Below are positions 44,850 to 54,154 of a stretch of 64,000 nt of DNA, one piece after another (positions within the stretch are counted from its first letter, which is position 1; every line of letters starts with the position of its first letter). The notes under the pieces are model-generated. The model saw nothing but the letters and a program-made list of their open reading frames with translations. It was not told the DNA's origin and made no database searches. Position numbers and translations under genes: made by a program. Source of the DNA: Burkholderiales bacterium. Lineage in GTDB: Bacteria; Pseudomonadota; Gammaproteobacteria; Burkholderiales; SG8-41. The stretch covers positions 62,001 through 126,000 of the forward strand of contig JAUXMZ010000025.1 of assembly GCA_030683105.1 (NCBI GenBank), written 5' to 3'.

Positions 44850-46319
44850 ATGAAGAAACTACTTACCATGATTGCGCTGTTCGGCGCTTTGAGCCTGGCG
44901 GGCTTTACCGTGCACGCCCAGGACAAGCCCGCCGAAGCGCCGGCGGCGACCGCTCCGGCTGCAGCAGCAGTCGCAGCCGCACCCGCGGCAGCGACGGCCG
45001 CTCCTGCGCCCACACCCAACAAGGGCGATACCGCCTGGATGCTGATGGCCACCGTGCTCGTCGTTCTCATGACGATACCGGGGCTGGCACTGTTCTACGG
45101 CGGCCTGGTCCGCGCCAAAAACACGCTGTCGGTGCTGATGCAGGTGTATATCGTGTTCTCCATGTGCGTGGTGCTGTGGGCGATCTATGGTTACAGCATT
45201 GCATTCACCGGGGGCGGGGCCTTTTTCGGCGGCTTTGACAAGCTGTTCCTGAGCGGGGTTACCGCAGATTCGGTAGGCGCCACATTCAGTAAAGGCGTGG
45301 TCATCCCCGAGTTCGTGTTCATCGCGTTCCAGGCCACGTTCTGCGCCATCACTCCGGCGCTGATCGTCGGCGCCTTCGCCGAGCGCATCAAGTTCTCGGC
45401 GGTGCTGCTGTTCACCATCATCTGGTTCACGTTCTCCTACCTGCCGATAGCGCACATGGTCTGGTATTGGGACGGCCCCGATGCGATCACCGATGCCGCT
45501 TCGCTCGACAAGGTCACCGCAGCTGCGGGATTCCTGTGGGCCAAGGGCGCGCTCGACTTCGCAGGCGGCACCGTGGTGCATATCAATGCCGGCATCGCCG
45601 GCCTGGTCGGCGCCTACATGCTCGGCAAGCGCATCGGCTACGGCAAGGAAGCCATGTCGCCGCACAGCCTGACGCTCACCATGGTCGGTGCGGCGTTGCT
45701 GTGGGTAGGCTGGTTCGGCTTCAACGCCGGTTCCAACCTCGAAGCCACCGGCACGGCCGCACTGGCGCTCGTGAACACGCTGTTCGCAACCGCCGCCGCG
45801 GCCTTCTCGTGGATGCTGTTCGAGTGGATGATCAAGGGCAAGCCCTCGATGCTGGGTGCTGCTTCGGGCTCGGTCGCCGGCTTGGTGGCGATCACGCCGG
45901 CCTGCGGCTTCGTCGGCCCGATGGGCGGCATCATCATCGGTCTGGTCGCCGGCGCAGTCTGCCTGTGGGGCGTAAACGGCCTCAAGCGCATGCTCGGTGC
46001 GGATGACGCGCTCGACGTGTTCGGCGTGCATGCCGTGGGCGGCATCGTCGGTTCCATCCTGACCGGCGTGTTCGTGTCGCCCAAGCTCGGCGGCACGGGC
46101 GTCTACGACTACGTTGCCAACAAGGTCGCCGATTTCGACATGGGCAACCAGATCATCAGCCAGCTGTGGGGCGTGGGCACGGCCATCGTCTGGTCGGCGG
46201 TGGTGGCATTCATCGCCTTCAAGATCGTCGACCTGATCGTCGGCCTGCGGGTCTCCGAAGAAGTCGAACGCGAAGGCCTCGATGTCAACGAACACGGCGA
46301 AGCTGCCTACCACATGTAA
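44850..46319 (+). CDS. amtB: Ammonium transporter
   Basis: Trimeric ammonium channel of the inner membrane. A signal peptide (LLTMIALFGALSLAGFTVHAQ) and an Ala/Pro-rich spacer precede about eleven membrane helices. The Amt pattern is visible in AWMLMATVLVVLMTIPGLAL with FYGGLVRAKN, DFAGGTVVHINAGIAGLVGA (pore histidine) and DVFGVHAVGGIVGSILTGVF (second pore histidine). The C-terminal tail (RVSEEVEREGLDVNEHGEAAY) is the conserved GlnK-contact segment. Length is 489 aa. A strong terminator follows. Confidence 0.97.
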   Translation: MKKLLTMIALFGALSLAGFTVHAQDKPAEAPAATAPAAAAVAAAPAAATAAPAPTPNKGDTAWMLMATVLVVLMTIPGLALFYGGLVRAKNTLSVLMQVYIVFSMCVVLWAIYGYSIAFTGGGAFFGGFDKLFLSGVTADSVGATFSKGVVIPEFVFIAFQATFCAITPALIVGAFAERIKFSAVLLFTIIWFTFSYLPIAHMVWYWDGPDAITDAASLDKVTAAAGFLWAKGALDFAGGTVVHINAGIAGLVGAYMLGKRIGYGKEAMSPHSLTLTMVGAALLWVGWFGFNAGSNLEATGTAALALVNTLFATAAAAFSWMLFEWMIKGKPSMLGAASGSVAGLVAITPACGFVGPMGGIIIGLVAGAVCLWGVNGLKRMLGADDALDVFGVHAVGGIVGSILTGVFVSPKLGGTGVYDYVANKVADFDMGNQIISQLWGVGTAIVWSAVVAFIAFKIVDLIVGLRVSEEVEREGLDVNEHGEAAYHM

Positions 46320-46343
46320 TTCAGGCAATACTTCAAAGCTTGA

Positions 46344-46372
46344 ACGGGCGCCTTTACGGCGCCCGTTTTTTT
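46344..46372 (+). terminator. Rho-independent terminator of amtB
   Basis: ACGGGCGCC (46344-46352) pairs with GGCGCCCGT (46358-46366) around loop TTTAC, followed by a T tract to 46372. It lies 24 bp after the amtB stop and closes the nitrogen operon. Confidence 0.93.
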
Positions 46373-46459
46373 GGGACTCGCCCTGCGCGCGCATCAGCTA
46401 CAATGACGGCCTAATGAGAAAAACATGCCCGCGCCCGATATGACCACCGGCCAGCCCCG

Positions 46460-47404
46460 ATGAAAATTGCTTTCATCGTCGACCCGATCGACGAATTCAA
46501 AATCCACAAGGACACCACGTTTGCCATCATGCGCGAGGCCGCGGCGCGCGGTCACGAACTCCATGTCATGCAGCAGGAAAATCTGCTGTGGCGCGGCAAC
46601 GTCGTGTCCGGCAATGCGTCGCGATTGCATCTGACCGGCGACAAAACAAACTGGTATCGCGTTGAAAATGCTGCCGAGACGCCATTACAGCAGTTTGATG
46701 CCGTGCTCATGCGCAAAGACCCGCCGTTCGACATGGAATATGTCTACAGCACTTATCTGCTCGAACTCGCGGAAACCCAGGGCGCCCGGGTGTTCAACCG
46801 GCCGCGCGCGATCCGCGACTACAATGAAAAAATGGCCATCGCGCGCTATCCCCGCTACACCCCGCCTTCGCTGATCACGCGCCAGGAAACCCTCATCCGC
46901 GAATTCCTCGCCGAGCACGGTGACATCATCCTCAAGCCGCTCGACGGCATGGGCGGCGCCTCGGTGTTCCGCGTTCACGCCGGCGACCACAACGTTGGCG
47001 TCATCATCGAAATGCTCACGCATTACGGCCGCCGCACCATCATGGCGCAGCGTTACATCCCGGAAATCCGCGATGGCGACAAGCGGATACTGGTGATCGG
47101 CGGCAAAGTCGTGCCCTATTCTCTGGCGCGCATTCCCCGGCAGGGCGAAACCCGCGGCAATCTCGCCGCCGGCGGCACCGGTGTCGCGCGTGAGCTGTCC
47201 CCGCGCGACCGAGAGATCGCCACCACGCTGGCTCCGGAACTCGACGCCCATGGGTTGCTTCTGGTCGGTCTCGACGTGATCGGCGACTACCTGACGGAAG
47301 TCAACGTCACCAGTCCCACCTGTTTCCAGGAGATCACCGAACAAACTGGCTTCAACGTTGCCGGGATGATGCTGGACGCACTGGAGCAGGCGGTTCTGCG
47401 GTAA
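46460..47404 (+). CDS. gshB: Glutathione synthetase
   Basis: ATP-grasp enzyme that adds glycine to gamma-glutamylcysteine. Characteristic segments are KIAFIVDPIDEFKIHKDTTF, LMRKDPPFDMEYVYSTYLLE, DIILKPLDGMGGASVFRV and DVIGDYLTEVNVTSPTCFQE. Length is 314 aa, normal for the bacterial type. It is followed by the EIIA-HPr-EI genes, an order seen across betaproteobacteria. Confidence 0.97.
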   Translation: MKIAFIVDPIDEFKIHKDTTFAIMREAAARGHELHVMQQENLLWRGNVVSGNASRLHLTGDKTNWYRVENAAETPLQQFDAVLMRKDPPFDMEYVYSTYLLELAETQGARVFNRPRAIRDYNEKMAIARYPRYTPPSLITRQETLIREFLAEHGDIILKPLDGMGGASVFRVHAGDHNVGVIIEMLTHYGRRTIMAQRYIPEIRDGDKRILVIGGKVVPYSLARIPRQGETRGNLAAGGTGVARELSPRDREIATTLAPELDAHGLLLVGLDVIGDYLTEVNVTSPTCFQEITEQTGFNVAGMMLDALEQAVLR

Positions 47405-47490
47405 TTCCCGGACCGGTTCTCCAGATGCGCTACGCGGCGCGAAGGGGTAAAATAGGCGGGTTTTCATTACATCGCTGGCCGAACTACCCC

Positions 47491-47907
47491 ATGATCGGGA
47501 TACTGTTAATCACCCATGGCACGCTGGGCGAAAGCCTGATCCATTGTGCGAGTCATGTGCTCAACAAGCGCCCGGCGCGCTTAAAACAGATTGGCATCAC
47601 CGCCCAGGACGACCCACTGCTGCTATTGCCGCAGGCGCGCGCTCTGGTCAAGGATCTCGATGATGGCAGCGGAGTGCTCATACTCTCGGACATGTATGGC
47701 GGCTCTCCCGCCAACATTGCCGCCAAGCTGCTGATCCCGGGTAAAGTTGAAGGTGTGGCCGGCGTCAATTTGCCGATGCTGATCCGCGCGCTGACTTACC
47801 GCGACAAGCCGCTGCAGACCATCCTCACCAAAGCGGTGAGCGGCGGCTGCGAAGGGGTGGTACGGATTCCTTCGCTGGCCGTTCACAATGCTGCAACAGG
47901 AAGCTGA
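47491..47907 (+). CDS. PTS EIIA component, mannose-type, regulatory
   Basis: EIIA(Man)-like domain, 138 aa, phosphorylated on His9 (ILLITHGTLGE). Other conserved parts are ILSDMYGGSPANIA and VNLPMLIRAL. The start ATG 47491 is chosen by comparison with the family; upstream in-frame residues are unlike it. No EIIB or EIIC is present, so the chain EI-HPr-EIIA probably regulates rather than transports sugar. Its end overlaps the HPr gene by 20 bp. Confidence 0.93.
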   Translation: MIGILLITHGTLGESLIHCASHVLNKRPARLKQIGITAQDDPLLLLPQARALVKDLDDGSGVLILSDMYGGSPANIAAKLLIPGKVEGVAGVNLPMLIRALTYRDKPLQTILTKAVSGGCEGVVRIPSLAVHNAATGS

Positions 47908-48157
47908 GATCATCAACAAGCTCGGGCTTCATGCCCGGGCTTCGGCGAAGCTCACGCAAACTGCCGGGCAGTTTAAAAGCGGCGTGTGGCTGAGCCGTAA
48001 CGGCCGGAAAGTCAACGCCAAAAGCATCATGGGCGTCATGATGCTGGCCGCAGCCAAAGGCTCTACAATCGGCATTGAGACCGACGGGCCGGATGAAGAA
48101 CAGGCGATGCACGCACTGCAGGCGCTGATCGCCGACCGCTTCGGCGAAGGCGAGTAA
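47888..48157 (+). CDS. ptsH: HPr phosphocarrier protein
   Basis: Phosphocarrier between EI and EIIA, 89 aa. His15 lies in NKLGLHARASAKL. Ser46 (NAKSIMGVMML) is the position phosphorylated by HPr kinase in organisms that have it; that kinase is not in this window. The gene overlaps the EIIA gene and is followed two bases later by ptsI, so the three form one translational unit. Confidence 0.96.
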   Translation: MLQQEAEIINKLGLHARASAKLTQTAGQFKSGVWLSRNGRKVNAKSIMGVMMLAAAKGSTIGIETDGPDEEQAMHALQALIADRFGEGE

Positions 48158-48159
48158 CC

Positions 48160-49896
48160 GTGACAGCCAACAGTTTCACCATCCACGGCATCGGTGTCTG
48201 CGGCGGCATTGCCATCGGACACGCTCATCTGGTTTCTCATGCCACCCTTGAGGTCGACCACTACGTGGTCCCCCCTTATCAGGTGCCGGAGGAGTCCTCG
48301 CGCTTCGACGCCGCGGTTCAATCCGTACGCGAAGAACTCGAACTGCTGCACGAAAGCGTTCCGGCGACCGCTCCTACGGAATTTGCCGCGTTTATCAACC
48401 TGCACCTGATGATACTCAACGACTCGATGTTATCCGTCGAGCCGCGCACGATCATAGAAAAAGAGCAGTGCAACGCGGAATGGGCACTCAAGGTGCAGAT
48501 GGATGCATTGCTCGCGCAATTCGACACCATGGAGAATCCCTATCTGCGCGAGCGCCGGGCCGATGTCATCCAGGTTGTCGAGCGCGTTCTCAAAGTACTC
48601 TCCGGCCAGCCCGGCCATGTGCCGCCGCCCCCCACCGACCCGGAACACGAGCGCATTCTGGTCGCGCACGACCTTTCCCCGGCCGACGTCGTACAGTTCA
48701 AGCAGCACCAGTTTGCCAGCTTTATCACCGATCTCGGCGGCACCACCTCCCACACCGCGGTGGTCGCGCGCAGCCTCAACATCCCCTCCATCGTCGCGCT
48801 GCACTATGCGCGCCACCTGATCCGCGAAAACGACCTGCTGATCATCGACGGCACCCAGGGCGTGGTGATCGTCGATCCCGGCAAGCAGATTCTTGCCGAG
48901 TACCAGCTGCGCCAGCATCAGTTCGATATCGAGCGGCAGAAGCTCAAGCGGCTCAAGCATACCCTCGCCACCACAATCGACGGCTGCAAAGTGGCGCTTC
49001 ACGCCAACATCGAATCGCCGGACGACGTGATGGAGGCAAAAGAAAACGGCGCAACCGGCATTGGTCTCTTCCGCAGCGAGTTTTTGTTTCTCAACCGCAA
49101 CAGCCTGCCGGACGAGGACGAGCAGTTCGAGGCCTACCGCAAGGCGGCGCAGGACATGGACGGCATGCCGGTGACCATACGCACCTACGATCTGGGTGCC
49201 GACAAACAGGCCGACGAAACGCAGCGGATCACCGCCAATCCCGCGCTGGGCCTGCGCGCAATCCGGCTGTGCCTGACCGAGCCGCAGCGTTTTCTGATTC
49301 AGTTACGCGCGCTGCTGCGCGCATCGCACTACGGCAATATCAACATCCTGATCCCGATGCTGACCAACGCCAATGAAACCGTCCAGGCACTGCAGCTGCT
49401 CAAGCGCGCGAAGCTCAGCCTGGATGAGGCGGGAGTGCCTTATAACCGCAATATCCAGGTCGGGGGCATGATAGAGGTGCCGGCCGCGGCCCTGGCACTG
49501 GGCATGTTCACGGATAAACTCGATTTTCTGTCGGTCGGCACCAACGACCTGATCCAGTACACGCTGGCGATCGACCGCACCGACGACACCGTGGCGCATC
49601 TGTACGACCCGTTGCACCCAGCCATACTGACCCTGCTTGCGGGCATTTTCAAGGTCGCGGGGCGGGCGGGGGTGCCGGTGGCGCTGTGTGGAGAAATGGC
49701 CGGAGACATCCATATGACACGCCTGCTGCTGGGCCTGGGGCTGCGCCAGTATTCGATGCACTCCGCGCACCTGCCCGACGTCAAACAATGCATCCTCAAG
49801 TCGAACCTTGAAACCATTCGGCCGCTGGCGCAGAAAATGTTGCGCATAACCGACCCGATCAAGCTGCTCTTGCTGCTCGAGCGCATCAACACCTGA
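48160..49896 (+). CDS. ptsI: PTS enzyme I (phosphoenolpyruvate-protein phosphotransferase)
   Basis: Transfers phosphate from phosphoenolpyruvate to HPr. The phospho-histidine is His198 in DLGGTTSHTAVVARSL. The C-terminal PEP-binding barrel includes GIGLFRSEFLFLNR, TIRTYDLGADKQ, GMIEVPAAALAL, DFLSVGTNDLIQYTLAIDR and VALCGEMAGD. Length is 578 aa, complete. Start is GTG 48160 immediately after ptsH. Confidence 0.97.
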   Translation: MTANSFTIHGIGVCGGIAIGHAHLVSHATLEVDHYVVPPYQVPEESSRFDAAVQSVREELELLHESVPATAPTEFAAFINLHLMILNDSMLSVEPRTIIEKEQCNAEWALKVQMDALLAQFDTMENPYLRERRADVIQVVERVLKVLSGQPGHVPPPPTDPEHERILVAHDLSPADVVQFKQHQFASFITDLGGTTSHTAVVARSLNIPSIVALHYARHLIRENDLLIIDGTQGVVIVDPGKQILAEYQLRQHQFDIERQKLKRLKHTLATTIDGCKVALHANIESPDDVMEAKENGATGIGLFRSEFLFLNRNSLPDEDEQFEAYRKAAQDMDGMPVTIRTYDLGADKQADETQRITANPALGLRAIRLCLTEPQRFLIQLRALLRASHYGNINILIPMLTNANETVQALQLLKRAKLSLDEAGVPYNRNIQVGGMIEVPAAALALGMFTDKLDFLSVGTNDLIQYTLAIDRTDDTVAHLYDPLHPAILTLLAGIFKVAGRAGVPVALCGEMAGDIHMTRLLLGLGLRQYSMHSAHLPDVKQCILKSNLETIRPLAQKMLRITDPIKLLLLLERINT

Positions 49897-50001
49897 AATG
49901 CCCCAGGGTGAAATTTCCGGGCCGGCAAAAGCGCTCTACGCTCCCGGCTCCTGAATTTGACAAGCACGGCATCCCGTTGTAACGTGTAACAACTTGTTTT
50001 A

Positions 50002-50054
50002 TCGCGCCGATTTGATGTCAGCTTGCGGGCGCGTAACAAATCCGGCTAAAGAGA
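50002..50054 (+). ncRNA. SAM-II riboswitch upstream of metX
   Basis: S-adenosylmethionine-sensing leader of the SAM-II class. P1 forms from CGCGC (50003-50007) and GCGCG (50029-50033). The pseudoknot strand GATTTG (50009-50014) is fully complementary to CAAATC (50037-50042), and the conserved GCTAAA (50045-50050) follows. The order UCGCGC-GAUUU-...-UUGC-GCGCGU-AAAU-GCUAAA matches the class as described for alphaproteobacterial metX leaders, with pairing changes that preserve the helix. A terminator lies directly downstream. Confidence 0.88.
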
Positions 50055-50070
50055 TGTCTGTTGATTCTCG

Positions 50071-50104
50071 AACCCGGTGCCAGCGCAAGCCCACCGGGTT
50101 TTTT
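50071..50104 (+). terminator. Riboswitch-controlled terminator before metX
   Basis: AACCCGGTG (50071-50079) pairs with CACCGGGTT (50092-50100), followed by a T run (50099-50104). It lies between the SAM-II aptamer and the metX start, so SAM binding probably leads to premature termination. The stem does not share bases with the aptamer, so the switching path is not obvious. Confidence 0.82.
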
Positions 50105-50111
50105 ATTGATC

Positions 50112-51272
50112 ATGCTTATGGAAGAAGCCAGAACCACCGGACCGTCGACGCCCTTCGTGACGCCGCAGGTCGCCAGATTCAACGAGCCCATCACGCTCAA
50201 ATGCGGGGCGGTGCTCGGGCAGTACGAACTCGTCTATGAAACCTACGGTACGCTCAACAGCGAACGCTCGAACGCGGTGCTGGTGTGCCACGCACTCAAT
50301 GCCGCCCACCACGTCGCCGGTGTTTATGCCGGCGACCCGGATAATGTCGGCTGGTGGGACAATATGATAGGGCCCGGCAAACCGGTCGATACCGATCGTT
50401 TTTTTGTGATCGGCGTCAACAACCTCGGCGGGTGTCACGGATCGACCGGCCCGAAAAGCATTAATATTGCAACCGGCAGACCCTGGGGGGCGCAGTTCCC
50501 GGTGGTGACCGTCGAAGACTGGGTCAACAGCCAGGCACGTCTCGCCGACCGGCTCGGGATAAGACAGTTTGCCGCGGTGATGGGGGGCAGCCTCGGTGCC
50601 ATGCAATCCCTGCAATGGACCATCAGCTATCCCGAGCGTCTGCGTCATGCGCTGGTTATCGCCTGTGCGCCCAACCTCTCCGCGCAAAACATTGCGTTCA
50701 ACGAGATCGCGCGCCAGGCCATCATTACCGACCCGGATTTTCACGACGGCAATTATTATGAGCATGGCGTCACCCCCAGGCGCGGCCTGCGCGTGGCACG
50801 CATGGTCGGCCACGTCACCTATCTTTCGGACGACGAGATGGCGGACAAATTCGGGCGGCAGCTGAAGCACGGCAGGCTCAGCTATTCATTCGACGTCGAA
50901 TTCCAGATCGAATCCTACCTGCGTTACCAGGCCGACAAGTTTGCCGAGTATTTCGATGCCAACACCTATTTACGCATTACCAAGGTCCTCGACTATTTTG
51001 ACCCGGCATTCGAGTGTGGCGGGAATCTCACGCTCGCGCTGGCGCCGGCCAAGGCAAGCTATCTGGTGATTTCCTTTACCACCGACTGGCGTTTTTCCCC
51101 TGAGCGCTCCCGGGAAATCGTCACGGCGCTGCTCGACAACCGCCGCGACGTGACCTATGCGGAAATCGATGCTCCGCATGGACACGATGCCTTCCTGCTC
51201 GACGATGAGCGTTACCACCGCCTGGTCGCGGCCTACTTCGAGCGGATCGCCCAGGAGACCGCACATGAATAA
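50112..51272 (+). CDS. metX: Homoserine O-acyltransferase MetX
   Basis: First committed step of methionine synthesis: acylation of homoserine with acetyl- or succinyl-CoA. The alpha/beta-hydrolase nucleophile is in [14 protein letters not shown]. Other marks are [27 protein letters not shown] and the C-terminal [14 protein letters not shown] 50112 or 50118 begins the family-like sequence; no strong ribosome-binding site is visible because the terminator T tract is adjacent. Length is 386 aa. With metW it overlaps by 8 bp. The acyl donor cannot be told with certainty; betaproteobacterial enzymes with metW often use succinyl-CoA. Confidence 0.95.
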   Translation: MLMEEARTTGPSTPFVTPQVARFNEPITLKCGAVLGQYELVYETYGTLNSERSNAVLVCHALNAAHHVAGVYAGDPDNVGWWDNMIGPGKPVDTDRFFVIGVNNLGGCHGSTGPKSINIATGRPWGAQFPVVTVEDWVNSQARLADRLGIRQFAAVMGGSLGAMQSLQWTISYPERLRHALVIACAPNLSAQNIAFNEIARQAIITDPDFHDGNYYEHGVTPRRGLRVARMVGHVTYLSDDEMADKFGRQLKHGRLSYSFDVEFQIESYLRYQADKFAEYFDANTYLRITKVLDYFDPAFECGGNLTLALAPAKASYLVISFTTDWRFSPERSREIVTALLDNRRDVTYAEIDAPHGHDAFLLDDERYHRLVAAYFERIAQETAHE

Positions 51273-51861
51273 CGCTACCGGCATCCAACGTTCCGATTTC
51301 GCCGCCATCGCCGAATGGGTAAAGCCGGGCAAGCGCGTGCTCGACCTGGGCTGCGGCGACGGCACGCTGCTCAATTACCTGAAGCAACAGCGCAGCATCA
51401 TCGGCTACGGCATCGAAATCGACGATGCCCGCATCCTGGCGTGCGTCAGGAACGGCGTCAACGTCATTCAGGGCGACCTCGAACGCGGGCTGTCCGACTT
51501 CGCGGACAACTCGTTCGATTACGTGATTTTGTCGCAGACACTGCAGGCGATGAAGAACAGCGAACGCATCATCAAGGAGATGCTCCGGGTCGGGCTTGAG
51601 GGCATCGTCACCTTTCCGAATTTCGGCTACTGGAAGAACCGGGTACAGTTCGCCCGCGGCCATATGCCGGTATCCGACAACCTGCCGTACCAGTGGTTCG
51701 ACACACCCAATGTACATCTGTGCACCATTGCTGATTTTGAGCGCTTTTGCCGCGAACGAGGCATACGCATAGTCGAGCGCAAGGTGCTGACCAACGGCGC
51801 GACCGTCAGCGTGTGGCCTAATTTTCTCGGGTCACTCGCCGTTTATCACTTCGGCAGCTAG
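51265..51861 (+). CDS. metW: MetW, methyltransferase-fold protein for methionine biosynthesis
   Basis: Partner of MetX, 198 aa, with a SAM-binding fold ([18 protein letters not shown]) and [16 protein letters not shown] followed by [13 protein letters not shown] and [12 protein letters not shown]. In MetX-MetW organisms MetW is needed for full acyltransferase activity. Start ATG 51265 is inside the metX end (8-bp overlap), which supports co-translation. The TAG stop (51859-51861) is the first triplet of dispersed repeat copy F. Confidence 0.95.
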   Translation: MNNATGIQRSDFAAIAEWVKPGKRVLDLGCGDGTLLNYLKQQRSIIGYGIEIDDARILACVRNGVNVIQGDLERGLSDFADNSFDYVILSQTLQAMKNSERIIKEMLRVGLEGIVTFPNFGYWKNRVQFARGHMPVSDNLPYQWFDTPNVHLCTIADFERFCRERGIRIVERKVLTNGATVSVWPNFLGSLAVYHFGS

Positions 51862-52078
51862 GAGCAGTCTGTCGGACTTTTCTGGTGTATGCAGTGGTGA
51901 ATGCAACCGGCATGCCTTTTGTCGAAGCCGGAGCGACAGACTGCTTAAGAAAAAAGCTTTACGTATCGAAACGCTGGGTCGGCCGGAACAAACATCCCTT
52001 GCATGGCGTTTTTGTCACTACGTTCTTTAGGTGCTTCTCATGTTAGGAGTTTGTCGGACTCGGGGCGACAAACTCCTG
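51859..52078. repeat. Dispersed two-hairpin repeat, copy F
   Basis: Left arm GAGCAGTCTGTCGG, with interior GAATGCAACCGGCATG shared with copy B, pairs with GCGACAGACTGCT (about 51933-51945). The spacer has GGCCGGAACAAAC and CATGGCGTTTTTGTC as in A, C and E. Right arm TTAGGAGTTTGTCGG (52043-52057) pairs with GCGACAAACTCCT (about 52065-52077). The metW stop is at the left end; the ampG coding region enters the right hairpin and stops at TAA (52045-52043), so its last 11 residues are repeat-encoded. Confidence 0.9.
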
Positions 52079-53332
52079 CCGGGTAATCCAGCGCAGCAGC
52101 AGCAGACCCGGAATCGCAATCAGCGTGCACATCAGGAAAAAGCCCGGCCAGCCCAGCCATTGCGCGAGCCAGCCTGTGGGCGCAGAAGCGAGCACCCGCG
52201 GCACCCCCATCAGGCTCGAGAGCAGCGCATATTGCGTCGCGGTGAAGCGCCGATCGGTCAATGACGCCATGAAACCGACGAACGCCGCCGTGCCCAGACC
52301 CGCAGTCAGATTCTCAACGGCAACCACCGCAGCCAACGCGGCGATGCTGGGTACGACTCCCGCGAGCACCACGAAACCCAGCGTCGACAGCATCTGGCCC
52401 AGTCCGAACCACCACAGCGCGCGGTTCAGGCCGACGCGCAGGATCCATAATCCGCCCAGCGTGCCGCCGGCGATGGTGGCCCAGAAACCGAACAGCTTGA
52501 CCACCGTCCCTATCTCGGTCTTGCTGTAACCCAAGTCCAGATAAAACGGCGTAGTCATGGCTGAGGCCATGGTGTCACCCAACTTGTAGAACAAGACGAA
52601 AGCCAGTGCCAACCACGCGCCGTCGCGGGCAAAGAAATCGCGGAACGGCAGGATTACCGCGTTGACCAGCGTGGTCGGCCGGCCTTCCGGCAGCGGCGGC
52701 TCCGGCGCCAGCAAGGTGACGACCATGCAGGCGACCATGGCGGCAGCCATCCCCTGGTACATGGTTTCGAAGGAGATCCAGTCGGCAAGTATCAACCCGC
52801 CGCCGCCGGCAAGCAGCATGCCGACGCGGTAGCCATTCACGTATAGCGCGGATCCCAGCCCGAGTTCGTCGTCGGCCAGGCTCTCGCGCCGGTAGGCATC
52901 GACGACGATGTCCTGGGATGCGGAGAAGAACGCAACCAGCAATGCTGCGACCGATACCCACAGCAGATCATGGGCCGCAGGCTGCGACATGCTCAGCAAA
53001 ATAAGCGCGGCTACCAATCCGGTTTGCGTGACCATGATCCATCCGCGGCGTCGGCCGAATAACGGCGGGATGTAACGGTCAAACAACGGGGACCACAGGA
53101 ATTTAAGGGTGTAGGGCAAACCCACCAGGGCGAACAACCCGATGCTCGCGAGATCGACGCCGCCGTCCTTGAGCCACGCCTGCAGCACTGAACCGGTCAG
53201 CAGCAGCGGCAGCCCCGATGCAAATCCCATCAGTATCGCCACCAGCATGCGGCCGCTGAACATCGCCCTCAGGGCGTCCGTCCAGGAGCGTTTCACAACG
53301 ACAACAGGTTGGCGCGAGAAAATCATCCGCAC
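52043..53332 (-). CDS. ampG: AmpG-type muropeptide permease
   Basis: MFS permease that imports anhydromuropeptides for peptidoglycan recycling. Helical segments include MLVAILMGFASGLPLLLTGS, LFALVGLPYTLKFLWSPLFD and ASQDIVVDAYRRESL, all AmpG-typical, plus the block KLGDTMASAMTTPFYLDLGY. Length is 429 aa. It fits functionally with mpl and mtgA in this window. The C-terminal 11 residues (QEFVAPSPTNS) are encoded by the right hairpin of dispersed repeat copy F, so the natural end was probably replaced. Convergent with metW. Confidence 0.93.
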   Translation of the reverse strand: MRMIFSRQPVVVVKRSWTDALRAMFSGRMLVAILMGFASGLPLLLTGSVLQAWLKDGGVDLASIGLFALVGLPYTLKFLWSPLFDRYIPPLFGRRRGWIMVTQTGLVAALILLSMSQPAAHDLLWVSVAALLVAFFSASQDIVVDAYRRESLADDELGLGSALYVNGYRVGMLLAGGGGLILADWISFETMYQGMAAAMVACMVVTLLAPEPPLPEGRPTTLVNAVILPFRDFFARDGAWLALAFVLFYKLGDTMASAMTTPFYLDLGYSKTEIGTVVKLFGFWATIAGGTLGGLWILRVGLNRALWWFGLGQMLSTLGFVVLAGVVPSIAALAAVVAVENLTAGLGTAAFVGFMASLTDRRFTATQYALLSSLMGVPRVLASAPTGWLAQWLGWPGFFLMCTLIAIPGLLLLRWITRQEFVAPSPTNS

Positions 53333-53350
53333 ACCCGCCCAAAGCGCTGC

Positions 53351-54127
53351 TCAAAGCCCGAATTCATAATCTATCGTCAGCGACGCGTGATCGGAGAACC
53401 GTTCGTCCTTGTAAATCGACACCTGTTTTGCCGTCGCCGCCACGCCCGGTGTTGCGATGTGATAGTCGATACGCCATCCCACGTTCTTGGCCCAGGCCTG
53501 GCCGCGGTTCGACCACCATGTATATTGCTCCGGGCGCTCGTCTATACGGCGGAACACGTCGACCCAGCCCAGTTCATCAAAAACCCGCGTAAGCCACGCC
53601 CGCTCTTCCGGCAGGAATCCCGAGTTCTTCTGGTTACCGCGCCAGTTTTTCAAGTCGATCTCGCGATGTGCAATATTCCAGTCCCCACACAAAACGACTT
53701 CGCGACCCGCGGCCGCGAGTTCCTTAAGGTGAGGAAAAAAATGATCCATAAAGCGGAATTTGGCTTGCTGCCGGTGTTCGCCGCTTGAACCGGAGGGCAG
53801 ATAGAGCGATATCACACTCAATTTCCCGAAATCAGCGCGCAGGTAGCGTCCTTCGCTGTCAATGTCGGCGATACCGATGCCCTCGATGACTTTAACCGGC
53901 GGATGCCGGGTGAACAGCCCGACCCCACTGTAGCCTTTTTTCTCGGCGTAATGAAAATAGCCGCGGTATCCGTGCGGCGCCAGCATGTCAGCGGGGACAT
54001 CAGCCGCCTGGGCCTTGAGTTCCTGCACGCAGACAATGTCGGCACCGCTGCGGCCCAGCCATTCAAAAAACCCCTTCCTGCCCGCTGACCGGATGCCGTT
54101 GAGATTAAGCGTGATTATGCGTAACAT
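53351..54127 (-). CDS. xthA: Exodeoxyribonuclease III
   Basis: AP endonuclease and 3'-5' exonuclease of base-excision repair. It shows ITLNLNGIRSAGRKGFFEWL, metal-binding VCVQELKAQ, CGDWNIAHREIDLKN, and the terminal SDHASLTIDYEFGL. Length is 258 aa, normal for the xthA/ExoIII family. It is divergent from pyrE with 27 bp between the starts, so the promoters must overlap. Confidence 0.95.
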   Translation of the reverse strand: MLRIITLNLNGIRSAGRKGFFEWLGRSGADIVCVQELKAQAADVPADMLAPHGYRGYFHYAEKKGYSGVGLFTRHPPVKVIEGIGIADIDSEGRYLRADFGKLSVISLYLPSGSSGEHRQQAKFRFMDHFFPHLKELAAAGREVVLCGDWNIAHREIDLKNWRGNQKNSGFLPEERAWLTRVFDELGWVDVFRRIDERPEQYTWWSNRGQAWAKNVGWRIDYHIATPGVAATAKQVSIYKDERFSDHASLTIDYEFGL

Positions 54128-54154
54128 GAAAACTTAAATTATTTAAGAAAATCT

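Noticed and set aside
44859-46394. 511-codon minus-strand frame opposite amtB
   Set aside because: Antisense shadow of amtB, rich in His, Asp and Arg and crossing the amtB terminator.
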